Shown here in pieces: positions 13,470 through 22,085 of a stretch of 64,000 nt of DNA. The position numbers were made by a program, and so were the translations under genes. The notes below the pieces were generated by a model. It was not told where the DNA came from. It saw only the letters and a list, made by a program, of their open reading frames with translations, and made no database searches. Origin of the DNA: Nymphaea colorata. Taxonomy: Eukaryota > Streptophyta > Magnoliopsida > Nymphaeales > Nymphaeaceae. Where the stretch lies: the NCBI RefSeq assembly GCF_008831285.2, contig NC_045149.1, positions 14,038,629 to 14,102,628 of the forward strand, given 5' to 3'. How positions within the stretch are numbered: position 1 is the first letter of the stretch; every line of letters begins with the position of its first letter.

Positions 13470-13637
13470 CATACACACATACATATATGATAAGAGTTTT
13501 TAATTTTGATTATCTACCAAAGTTTCTTATTAGCTGTCTCCATTGTATGACACTTGCAGGCCAGTAGGGAATAATTTGAGGGGATGTATCTTTTGTTATT
13601 TATTGTCATTCTGGAGTCCTGGGATTGGGTTTAGGAA
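12121..13637. other. No gene recognised; unclassified repeat-like sequence
   Basis: The part from 12150 to 12500 is GC-richer, with tandem-like words AGTGCT/GTGCT and CAGCACCAAGCGC. It looks like transposon-derived sequence but has no protein motif I can name. The open frames at 12303-12917 overlap one another in different frames. A (CA)n microsatellite lies at 13439-13466. Confidence 0.4.
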
Positions 13638-14060
13638 TAGGGATGTTAATGTTTCAGATTCAAATAGGATACATCTTGAACTATATCTGTTTTTTTGGAT
13701 ATTCACATATCCATATTCAAATTCTGATTTGAATACAAACAATGGATCTAAAATCCAATATCACAATCTGAATTTCAATTTTGAATCAATTCTGGCTGAT
13801 TTTCAAAATGTAAGAGCATTTGAGTATAAGATTTTTATTTAGAACTAAATCCAATCCATATCTGAATCTGAATCCGAATCCAGTTGGATATATATGTACA
13901 TCCAAATCTGAATCAGGATCCAATCAGATGTCATTTCTTAAACCCGAATCCGCTCCAATTGCTTAATTCGATGTTAAATTTTTTTTCATATCCGATATTT
14001 TTTGAACTGGTTTGGTTGGATATCCAATTAAATCAGATACATTGACAAATGACAACCCTA
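13638..14060. mobile_element. Non-autonomous hAT-like element with TAGGGATG termini
   Basis: The left end TAGGGATGTTAAT and right end AATGACAACCCTA form inverted repeats of about 13 bp. The interior is rich in GAATCCGAATCC and GGATATCCAA words, a composition common in plant TAGGG...CCCTA elements. No clear 8-bp target duplication is visible (TTTAGGAA versus ATTTGGAC), so the class is tentative. A 99-codon plus-strand frame spans it but is low-complexity. Confidence 0.5.
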
Positions 14061-14380
14061 ATTTGGACGGAATAGTCTCTATATGACCTTTCAGCTATGA
14101 TTGACCATATCCATTCAATGACAAATTCTAAAGTTCTCTTTGGCGGACTTTCACAGGTTATTTTTTCATTTTAATTCTCCATGTTTTCTAACTTGATTTT
14201 TTTTAGCACTCAAAATAATCTTATTTGATCATTTTCTTGGAACTATAATGGCTTGAGCAGCCTTTACTCGGCCAAAGATATGAGAGATGGTGATACGGCC
14301 ACTACAAGAATACCCGTTACCTCTGACAGGGCTTTTTTTCACCACCAACAGGGCTGGGTGAAGCTACGTACATCGTAACT

Positions 14381-14547
14381 TGCCTCTGCATATGCCAATA
14401 ATAACAGTATGTAACTGTTCCATATATCTGTCCCAAATATTAGGGAGAGTTATGTAATATTATGTTACAAAATTCCATGAATCTGTCCTAAATATTATGG
14501 CAGATAAGTATAACAATAATATCCAGTTGTGATTACCAGACGACCCC
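14381..14547. mobile_element. Second copy of the 9.1-kb MITE family
   Basis: The right end ...TTACCAGACGACCCC followed by TAG and the interior words ATGAATCTGTCCTAAAT match the element at 9092-9255 (ATGAATCTACCCTAAAT). The left terminus has decayed (TGCATATGCCAATAATAAC), so the left border is approximate and the TAG duplication cannot be confirmed. Confidence 0.5.
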
Positions 14548-15525
14548 TAGTTCCTGCTTTCACCTGGATAACATGTTTAAGATGCTTATGTCAAGGCATT
14601 TAAATGATATTTTGATTCTGTTTTTTTTTTTGGAGCTAGATGCTGGTTGGTTGTTGGCTGGCATCAGCTACTTATCTTCCACAGTTATATATGATTGTAA
14701 TATTTTTACAGTCTTATGTGAAATAATTGCTTATTTGTGTGCTTTCACTTGTGTAAGTAATGTTGATCTTATTTTTCTTGTGAATTAAATATTTGAGTAC
14801 TGGTTATGCCGTAAGTCGCCTAAAAAATTATTGCCAAATAATATGCTTTTTGGCTCCTTCAGTCTTACGTAGAAATTAATCTCTCTTTTTGTGCAGTTTA
14901 ACTGCTAACCTGTATCTGTGTGTTTTGGCTTGTTTCTTTTTGTGTGCTTTTGAGGGTTGAGTCAATTCTTGGCAAACATCACTGTGAATATCAGCATTAA
15001 TCTGCTGATCTTTCTCCATTGCACAGATTGATTTTGCTTAACAAATGCAAGGAACCTAATCCCCAGCTTGCTGTTCATGCAACATAAATTCTGCTTTTGA
15101 CTAAGAAGGTAAGACAATCAAATGACAGAGAGCATTTCTTTCACTTTTGTTCTGAGAAATTTGGTGGTGATTCTGCCTGAATGTTTGTTTCTTGGTCCTA
15201 ATCAAGCAGCAACAGGATGCATTATTTGCCTCAAATTAATCCCAAAGTTCTTTCATGAATTCAAAAGTTCCAGCATAACCGAGCAACCATTTCTAAACTA
15301 GGTACTATGCATAACTAACAAACTTTGTTGAACAGTTAAATTTCCATGGAATAGATATTTGATCCATGCAAATGCCAACGAAATTCTATTTTTATCTTAG
15401 TTTTTGAACTTTGGAGAAACGTAAATGGTAGTCATGGCTATAACTAGCTGCCTAATATATCAACAAACAAGGAACCCAACTAAAGATTAGAGCTTCTTTA
15501 ATGTGATGTTAGGTGTGGTAGTCCG
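14548..15525. other. Non-coding, nothing recognised
   Basis: T-rich plus strand with no conserved protein motif or repeat border seen. Confidence 0.5.
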
Positions 15526-16368
15526 GTCAAAGAACACCAAAGAAGAACTCGATAGCCAATTACTCCTCAAAGCAAATATATATTCATATGGCAAGTCGGC
15601 GTAGAGTTAATCAATTGGTGGTTTCTTCTCAAGAGGGTGTGGCAAAGAAAGATGGGTGGAAGGAATTGAAGATCTATCATTACGTCAGGAGTTAATAAAG
15701 GAGAGACCCAGATCAAAAGCAGAACCAGAATTGGGGGATAACAAGTTTCAGTTTCTCCATAGGCAGATGGAAGTTGAAAAGGAACGTTAGACCCAGAATG
15801 ATTGGAATGCAGAGATTGATTTATAGGAGACCAGCAATTGCGGAGTAACTTGAAGACAACCAGTTGGTGAGTGACTTAGAAGATAGAGCAGGAGATGGAG
15901 AATCAATTGATAACAAAAGGAATCGAAGGGGAGAACCGTGAGTCCTCATCAGGTTTGATTCTTTCTCCTGCATTAACAAATAACTTTCAGGATTCTTGTT
16001 GTTTGGATGGAATGAAAACTAGCAAAGAAATGACTGGTTTGGAAGGGTTCACAGTGAGGACAAACTCAGGGTAGTTTTTAGAAGGGGAGAATGGAAACTG
16101 GGTGGAAGAGTGATGGCTGCAAGCAGATGGGATCCAAGATGCTCCTTATTGATTGAGGAGAATATGGGAGTGCCAATCTGGATTAGGGTTCCTAAATTTC
16201 CAATATTTTTGTGGAATCGATGCACATTCCAAGCTATTGCCAGAGCGCTATAGGGAGAACCGATGGAAGAGGGAGGAATTGTTCTTCAAGAAATCAACTA
16301 TGTGAGTAATATTAAATTTTCCTTCCATTGCAAAGCAAATATATACTCATATGACAAGTCTGTGTAGA
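15526..16368 (+). mobile_element. LINE (L1 type) ORF1 fragment with DUF4283 domain
   Basis: A 5' leader (about 15526-15587) resembles the leader of the LINE at 17480. An ATG at 15588 opens 35 codons (MASRRRVNQLVV...) before a TAA. Farther on, 16023-16253 is a 76-codon stop-free frame reading DWFGRVHSEDKLRVVF, then EWKLGGRVMAASRWDP, then GVPIWIRVPKFPIF and TFQAIARAL. This matches the DUF4283 domain of plant LINE/gag-like proteins and lines up with 18155-18480 (SIPLWIRLPQLPVLF, SFKAISRGMG). A 39-bp segment at 15568-15606 recurs at 16331-16368. Everything after the domain is missing. Confidence 0.7.
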
Positions 16369-16884
16369 TGATTCTGTTTCCTCCCTAATAGACCCAAATT
16401 CTGTTTCCTCCCTCTTTCCTCCACTGGAGATGCTCTTTTGCTGTCTTAAATCAGAGTAGAAACCAAAGCCTTTGAACAGAAGCAAATATGACTGCCTGAG
16501 TTTGTGATTCAGTGAAGGGTTGAGAGAACCTGCCGTCGAGCTGAACCCGTAGGCTGAGAACAAGAGCTGCCGAGAGGAGATTTGCAACAGGCTCGTCACT
16601 AACATCCACAGCAGAGAAATTCAGTCGACCCTGGGAAATTCTGGTGATAGGGGTTGCTGCCAGAGTACAGGAAGAATCCGGCGAGAAAGGCGCCCTCCCC
16701 TGACTTCCTTTCCCACCGTTCTCTGGAATAATTTGCTGGAGACAAAGGTGTATCACGCAGCAGAGAGGAAGGCCGGCACTGATTCTTCAGGTGATTCTAG
16801 CTGTCGAACAGAAGATTATTCCAATTCCAGGTGTCTGAAGGACCTCTCTACAAAAGCTTGGATTTTTTTGGAAAAGCTTGTTTT
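16369..16884 (-). mobile_element. Internal 5' leader of a copia-type LTR retrotransposon
   Basis: This lies just inside the primer-binding site of the minus-strand LTR, so on that strand it is the untranslated leader or start of gag. Two overlapping minus-strand open frames (16312-16605 and 16451-16756) have no motif I recognise. The rest of the element is not seen: the copia-like side stops where the LINE fragment begins. Confidence 0.45.
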
Positions 16885-16896
16885 GCTCTGATAACA
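16885..16896 (-). promoter_or_regulatory. Copia primer-binding site (initiator Met tRNA), one mismatch
   Basis: On the minus strand the 12 bases next to the LTR read TGTTATCAGAGC. The plant copia site complementary to tRNA-iMet is TGGTATCAGAGC, so only the third base differs. Confidence 0.75.
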
Positions 16897-17162
16897 TGAG
16901 AAAACTTATTCAGAGGAAGCGCAAAGGATAAAGCTGGAGAGAGCTTGTTTTTATTGATTCCTTTGGACAACATATATATAGTACAAAAAAAAGTTATCGC
17001 TTACAAGATTTTTGGTATAGATCATGATAATACACAATTTCTTGAAAAATTGAGGGTACTAAAAAAATATTTCTCACTTACATTTACATGATCCACAATT
17101 TTTGGAGTGGATGAAGGATTACAAAAAGGAAGGTTATAACGGAACAAATCTGCCATGTCACA
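16897..17162 (-). mobile_element. Copia-type LTR, 266 bp, minus strand
   Basis: On the minus strand the segment starts TGTGACATGG and ends TTTTCTCA, the usual TG...CA ends. It contains a TATATATATG box (about 16971-16981) followed by a CAATAAAAAC polyadenylation-type signal (about 16948-16955) in the order expected for U3-R-U5. The primer-binding site follows directly. I saw no second LTR in the window. It is either the 5' LTR of a truncated element or what remains of a nested insertion. Confidence 0.7.
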
Positions 17163-17175
17163 CTTTTAAGTAATT

Positions 17176-17325
17176 TCAGTTGATATCAAGATCCTCAACA
17201 TCTTCCTTAATTCTTGTCTTTTCATTGACATCAAGATCCTCAACGTCTTCAGCCATATTCTTATTTTGAATATCCGTAAAACCAAGTTTTGCTGATTTAC
17301 TCTTATCATTTCTATCCCAATCCAT
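17176..17325 (-). other. 49-codon open frame ending next to the LTR
   Basis: On the minus strand an ATG opens a frame starting MDWDRNDKSKSAKLGF, with a duplicated acidic motif EDVEDLD. It ends in TGA 13 bp before the LTR border. A reading frame that stops just outside an LTR is the layout expected at the 3' end of an internal region, yet the primer-binding site is on the other side. The product is not recognised. Confidence 0.25.
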
Positions 17326-17648
17326 TAACCACCTAAAATGTAGTCTGCATAACAACAGATCTTGATAAGAGATCTGATCCTTTTTTTCTTGACACTTTGT
17401 TTATCATGCAGGATTTGTGAGATTATCTTACCTAAAATAGTCTGGCCTGCACTCTATATATTGAGAGTCCATCTTCTCTCAAGAACATCAAAGAATAAAT
17501 AATGAGAGAGCTCGACAGCAACTTAGTAGATGAGCAAAACCAACAGGCCTCAATGATTAGCAGCAAGGACTGTTCCAACTAGATGAACAAGGCTCCCCTT
17601 AGAGATGTGAGAGAGAAGCTCTGAGGGGAGAGCAGGCTAGGGCATCGC

Positions 17649-18119
17649 GTGGGGAAGGGAAAGCTTGGAGGGGAACCCCCAGTGCTCGCCAGGGGGATGG
17701 AAATCAAAGGAGAGAGAAGCTCTGAGGGGAGAAGATTAGGGCATCGAGTGGGAAAGGGAAAGCTCGCTGGGGAGATGGGAATCGGCGGACTGATGCATCT
17801 CGACAATAGGGGTGAGTTTCCAGACCTGGGGAGCACAGATGGAGCAACCCAAAGGAGCTTAGCAAAGTGCGACAACTCCAACCTGCATGGAATGGAAGAA
17901 AATAGCGGTGACAAGGATATGCAGCAGGGCGAAGGTGATCCTCCAACCACCCCTCAAACGAGGAAGTTAAAAGGGTGGGCAGGTGTTGTTCCTGGTAGCC
18001 AGGAGTTGGATTTTCAGGAGTGCCCGACGGCGACTGTGGACAGATCTGGGGATGAACCCACGGTGGTCTTCCCTGCTGAGGGGTACCAGAAAATGGAGGA
18101 GCAATATCGGTTTGCGTAG
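17649..18119 (+). pseudogene. LINE ORF1, N-terminal region
   Basis: An open frame of 156 codons ends with two stop codons at 18118-18123. It has no intact ATG of its own (first codon GTG); short ATG frames at 17548 and 17583 stop early. The last third (LKGWAGVVPGSQELDF, then EPTVVFPAEGYQKMEEQYRF) resembles the W-A-x-V-V region that precedes DUF4283 in plant LINE ORF1 proteins. It is rich in Gly, Glu and Lys. The following domain is in another frame, so ORF1 is broken here. Confidence 0.6.
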
Positions 18120-18154
18120 TAGCTGGCTTTTAAGGAGGTAGAATGAGCACGGGC

Positions 18155-18666
18155 ATGGACTACAGGTATGTTTTCCAGGCCTTGCGTAAGCTTTGGATTA
18201 ATGTAAACAGTCCAACATTTTCTGTTATTGGGAGTGGGAGATTCTTGGTGCAGGTGAGTTCTGAGGAAGAGCTCAGAGAGGTAATGTACAGAAAATGGGT
18301 AGTTGGGGTCGGCTTCTGATTACCAGTCGTTGGAAGCCAGGTACAGAATTACGCCTGAATGAAAAGGAATCGATCCCTTTGTGGATTCGTCTTCCTCAAC
18401 TTCCAGTTTTGTTTAGGAATTCGTATAGCTTTAAAGCTATTTCTAGGGGGATGGGTGCCTCCTTCATTAGAGCAGATGAATGCACGATGCACAGGGACAA
18501 ACTAGGTTCCGCTCGGGTGTGCATGGATGTTCTGCTTGATTTCAGACCGGTGCCCAAAATCATTGTTGAAGCCAAGGGAAACAGGACATCTCAACAAGTG
18601 TTATACGAATCTAGGGTTCATTACTGATGTGTTTGTGGCACTACTTCACACTACGAGGATGCATGT
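18155..18666 (+). pseudogene. LINE ORF1, DUF4283 domain and CCHC zinc knuckle
   Basis: DUF4283 is read in two frames. In the first (18155-18319) it runs from MDYRYVFQALRKLW through SEEELREVMYRKW. In the second (18295-18627) it runs GRLLITSRWKPGTEL, SIPLWIRLPQLPVLF, SFKAISRGMG. A one-base indel at about 18295-18319 separates them. The domain leads into a zinc knuckle of the form C-x2-C-x4-H-x4-C with C at 18634, H at 18649 and C at 18664. The position of the first Cys (18625-18627) is now TGA, one base from the Cys codons TGT and TGC. The frame stays open on both sides, so a single nonsense change destroyed both the reading frame and the first metal ligand. Confidence 0.8.
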
Positions 18667-19494
18667 AAGAATATGGGTAAAACAGAAACGTCAGGGGCTG
18701 AGGAGCAAGTTTGGAGTAAAGTTCTGGTCATTAAGAAACAAAGAGGCGGGATGCAGAAAAATGACTCTGGGAGAAGGGACGCACAAGGAAATAGATTTGC
18801 CACACTTGGGAGTCAGCTTAAGAATGATGCAGGGAATGGTAATCAGACTGACCCAGGTCTGAGAACTAGGCTGGCTTTTGATATTGGAGATGGGGGCTTA
18901 AAGCAGAAAAAGGTAGAGAGAGAGGGTAGCCAGGTGAGGAAAAACTTTAATAAAGGAGGGACAACAGGGGGGAGGGACTCTTCGCAGAGCATGCCAGAGG
19001 AAGGAAAGATTGAAAACACTGATGAAGGGATTCCCAACTCTTTCCTTTGTCTACAACAGACCGCCACTAACAACCAGGATGATCATGTACCTCCAATCAA
19101 ATTCATGTTCGCAGCTGGGGCTAAGGATTCTTACTTCGGCAAGGAGAAGGATGATAGTTTGAATATGAAGGAGGGCACTGATCAGGGTTCTGACCTTGTG
19201 AGCAGCCACATTGAAGTAGTTGATGCTAGTCAGAGGGGGACAAGAAAATCAACCAGGTTTGCCAGCAAGGGCAAGAAAGGTCGCCCACCAGCCACTGTGA
19301 TTAGTTTGGAAGATGCAATTGTTCACCGATATAATGGGTCCAAGAAGCGGAAAAAGGTGGCTGACAATATGAATCAGGCACTTATAAACCTTCCAAATGT
19401 GGAAGATAATGAAGAGAATGCTAGTGGCAGGGCTCTCGGAATTGTGGGAGCAAGGGTAAAGGCTATCAACATTTTAAATCATGAAAGTATTTAG
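18628..19494 (+). pseudogene. LINE ORF1, C-terminal region
   Basis: The frame is in register with the zinc knuckle and remains open to TAG at 19492-19494. From the ATG at 18673 it gives 273 codons. It includes NRFATLGSQLKN, a motif often seen after the knuckle in plant LINE ORF1, followed by a low-complexity region rich in Lys, Glu, Asp and Asn and a basic patch (STRFASKGKKGR, SKKRKKV). It is probably a nucleic-acid-binding tail. The last 14 bases overlap the start of ORF2. Confidence 0.65.
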
Positions 19495-20300
19495 CTGGAA
19501 CATTAGAGGCCTTGCTAAGAGGCCTGCACAACAAGAATTAAGTCTGATTCTCAATAAGTTTAATCCTTTTGTTGGGTTTGTTCCTGATTTGATGATTACC
19601 AATCATAGAATGAAGATAATTATGGAAAGATACCACAACTATAGATTTGTGTCTAACGTTGAAGGTACTGATGGTGAGGTGAGAATAATGGTGAGGTGAG
19701 AATATTATATGTTTGGAAAGAGGAGGAAATGGAAGCTACTTCTCTAGTTGTTGATCATAATTGGGTTGGTGTTTCTTCTCGTAGACTGGCAAATGACAAA
19801 GTCTTTGTAGTTTTTGGTGTGTACCTGCCTCCTAGGTTTGGGGAAAGGCTGCAAAGCCTTTACAAACTAGAGGCCCTTGTTTCTAGAGTCGAAGGACCGG
19901 TTATGTTAATTGGTGATTTCAATGCCATGCTCAACAGCCGAAATAACTCGGGTTCTGCTCCGTTACCTGCTTCCTGCCTATCTTTCAATCGCTTTGTTTA
20001 TGCTTGCAGGTTAAAGGAGGTTGAAGATAGTAACAAGAGGTTTACGTGGTCGAACAATAGACAAAGGCAAGACTTAGTGCAGTGTAAGCTAGATTGGTGC
20101 ATGGTTAACAATGACTGAGAAGGCAGGCTTAAGGTCCAGACGTCAGCCACATCTGATCAAAGTGTGCTTCTATATCAGTCCAAGGACAATAATGATGATA
20201 CACGGGGTCAGAAGCCGTTTAGATTCTTTAAGCCTTGGTTGATGGACAGGGAAGGTAAGGTAGTAATGCTTGAAGCTTGGATAGGTGAGGCTCGGGGTGC
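19481..20300 (+). pseudogene. LINE ORF2, endonuclease domain, broken
   Basis: The start MKVFSWNIRGLAK is the standard opening of a plant L1 endonuclease/exonuclease/phosphatase domain. Frame 1 stops at 19699. It continues in another frame as VWKEEEMEATSL, VFGVYLPPRFGE, PVMLIGDFNAML, RFTWSNNRQRQDLV and LDWCMVN to TGA at 20116-20118, then in the same frame to SATSDQSVLLY and FRFFKPWLM. The break is an exact 17-bp tandem duplication (ATGGTGAGGTGAGAATA at 19671-19687 and 19688-19704). The catalytic Glu after the first strand is not visible (FVPDLMI) and the SDH motif reads SDQ, so nuclease activity would be lost even without the frameshift. Confidence 0.85.
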
Positions 20301-20303
20301 CCA

Positions 20304-20765
20304 ATGATGCACCTCCTTCTTAAGCTTAATCGCCTGCTTAAGGCTCTTCTACATTGGAACAGACATTCTTTTGGTAATTTTAGTGACAACGTGACCACCC
20401 TTCAAAGCCAGCTAGAGGAATGCAGGGAGCATATGGAACAAGGGGTGGAAGGTGCGATTGATGAGGAACACAGAGTGAGGAAGCAACTAACTCAGGCCCT
20501 TCTCATGGAAGAGGTAATGTGGAAACCAAGATCGTGTACTCGTTGGCTTGCGGAGGGGGATAAGAACACCTCCTTTTTCCATGAGATGGCTTAGTCTAGG
20601 CAAGATAAACAAAAGATTAGAAGTATAGAGTATGATGGCACTGAATATGTACAGAGTAGACAGATTCTTGAAGTGTGCACTGCTTATTTTTGCAGGGTGT
20701 TAGATACAGATGAAGCGCAAGGAATGTTATTTGAGGGTGTTGATAGTATACCTACAGGAACCTCA
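20304..20765 (+). pseudogene. LINE ORF2, linker between endonuclease and RT
   Basis: The frame opens with LLLKLNRLLKALLHWNRHSFGNF and carries MEEVMWKPRSCTRWLAEGDKN followed by TSFFHEM, the conserved EE..W.Q.SR..WL.EGD.NT.FFH block that precedes RT in plant L1 elements. A stop at 20592-20594 follows. The frame then resumes (RQDKQKIRSIEYDG, CTAYFCRVL) and loses similarity near 20765. A frameshift at about 20300 separates it from the endonuclease part. Confidence 0.75.
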
Positions 20766-20965
20766 CACCACTTCAGCACACACTTGACCCACTTGGAGGG
20801 CTATATAGGAGCCGAGTCAAAATTAAGCTCGTTCAGCTTGGCTCGAGCTCGTGTTTAGCAATACAAGGTCAGCTTGAACTCAATTCGATAGACCAAGCCA
20901 CACCTCGAGTATGACTCTTTTAGGTTCGCTTACCAACTCCCCATTTGACCTAATTTCTTTCTTTG
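20766..20965. repeat. GAGCTCG/GGCTCGAG repeat fragment
   Basis: The words AGCTCGTTCAGCTTGGCTCG and AGCTCGTGTTTAGC are typical of the interior of small plant TAGGG-ended DNA elements. No borders are recognisable. This sequence abuts the broken end of the LINE and may belong to whatever removed its 3' half. Confidence 0.35.
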
Positions 20966-20973
20966 GTTTTAAG

Positions 20974-21337
20974 CTCTATCACCTCAGTGCGGTTGCGGAT
21001 GTGGGTGTGGGTGCCGGAGCGGCACATTATAAAAAATTTAAGTGCGGCGGTGTGGTAAGGGTATTTTATTATTATTATTTTTATTAATTTACTATATATA
21101 TAACAGAATAAGCATGCATATATTGCTATTATAATTAAATTATAAATGTACATAACATACTTGAATAATTATATTGCATACTAAAATATCACAACAACAT
21201 ATATTATATAAGTCATTTAGTAATATGGCATTCTAATTGGGCTCGGGTATGAGTTGGAGCTGCGCCCATGTCTGGTGCGCACACGACTCGATGTGACTCG
21301 GGTGCGGCAGTAAAATAGAAGAGTCCGGGTGACTTAG
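20974..21337. mobile_element. hAT-like non-autonomous element, 364 bp, perfect 8-bp target duplication
   Basis: GTTTTAAG is found exactly at 20966-20973 and 21338-21345. The ends CTCTATCACCTCAGTGCGG and (reverse complement) CTAAGTCACCCGGACTC are inverted repeats. The subterminal regions are GC-rich (GTGCGG, GGTGCCGG), while the centre is an ATTATTATT/TATATA tract. A shorter relative with the same ends is at 53598-53857. An 8-bp duplication favours hAT, though the termini are not the common CAGGG type. Confidence 0.7.
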
Positions 21338-21528
21338 GTTTTAAGTTTGAAAATTTCAAAAGAACACCTAGCTCATCGTCCTTGACCTCAGCCAGGACCA
21401 GTAGCGTAGCCACATTGTGGCTGGTGTGAAATCTTAAATATTTATTGCTTTACATGTATATATATATATATATATATATCCACCAGATTTGACTTTGTTT
21501 AAACAAGTGCCCCTCCATTCAATTTCTT

Positions 21529-22085
21529 TTGACTCCATCGGAGCTCAGCCAACTCTCAAAGGCGACTAAGCTCAATTTGAGCATCAACAACATATCTATT
21601 GAGACTCCAGCATCACCACGGGAGTTAAAGGGCTTGGACCCATATGGCGGGGTTGGTCAGCCTCGACTTGGCTCGTCGGCACTATCCCGGCTTCCGAGGC
21701 TCACCTGCGCAACCTGACCTACCTGTCCCTAAACCACAACGGGCTCACTGGGGCCATACCATCTGGACTCGGTGGGCGTCCCTTGATTCACGATCTCGAC
21801 CTCTCCTACAACCGGCTCAGCGGGCAGGTGCCGTTCTGGAAGGAGGTGGTGGAGTGGTTGGGCCCCAAGCTCAAGCTTGCTGTAAACGACGGCCTGTGTC
21901 TCGGCTCGAAGATCGTCGGCACCGGCTTGGTCAGGGTGGACGTCGATGGCTGCATCTCTGACAATGTCGCCCAGTCGTTGGCCCGTGATGGCTCAGCGGT
22001 GAGCTCGAGCGGGTCGAGTCTCAGATTGGATTCTTGGTACGGCGTGGCTCCGGCCCTGCTGCCTGCTAACCTCCTCAGGTTATGA
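21529..22085 (+). pseudogene. LRR receptor-like protein fragment (C-terminal repeats)
   Basis: A GC-rich island stands out from AT-rich flanks. It encodes successive plant-type leucine-rich repeats across frames: LSQLSKATKLNLSINN and LKGL, then LVSLDLAR, then in another frame TIPASEAHLRNL, TYLSLNHNGLTGAIPSGL and LIHDLDLSYNRLSGQVP. After the repeats comes KLKLAVNDGLCLGSK, like the N.GLC cap of receptor-like proteins of the PII-2/RLP29 type, and then a Ser-rich tail to TGA at 22083-22085. The last segment is open for 100 codons from 21783. At least one frameshift (about 21680-21700) and lack of an N-terminus mark it as a pseudogene. There is no transmembrane or kinase part. The exact subfamily is uncertain. 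Confidence 0.7.

Larger units (their letters stand above)
17480..20765 (+). mobile_element. L1-type LINE, 3'-deleted, about 3.3 kb
   Basis: The layout is 5' leader, ORF1 (DUF4283 plus zinc knuckle plus basic tail), then ORF2 with endonuclease and linker. ORF2's ATG (19481) overlaps the end of ORF1 (stop 19492-19494) by 14 bases. ORF2 ends abruptly near 20765, before any reverse transcriptase motif, and no poly-A tail follows. LINE copies normally lose their 5' end, so a copy with the 5' half but no RT must have been cut by a later deletion or insertion. The leader resembles the one at 15526. Confidence 0.85.
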
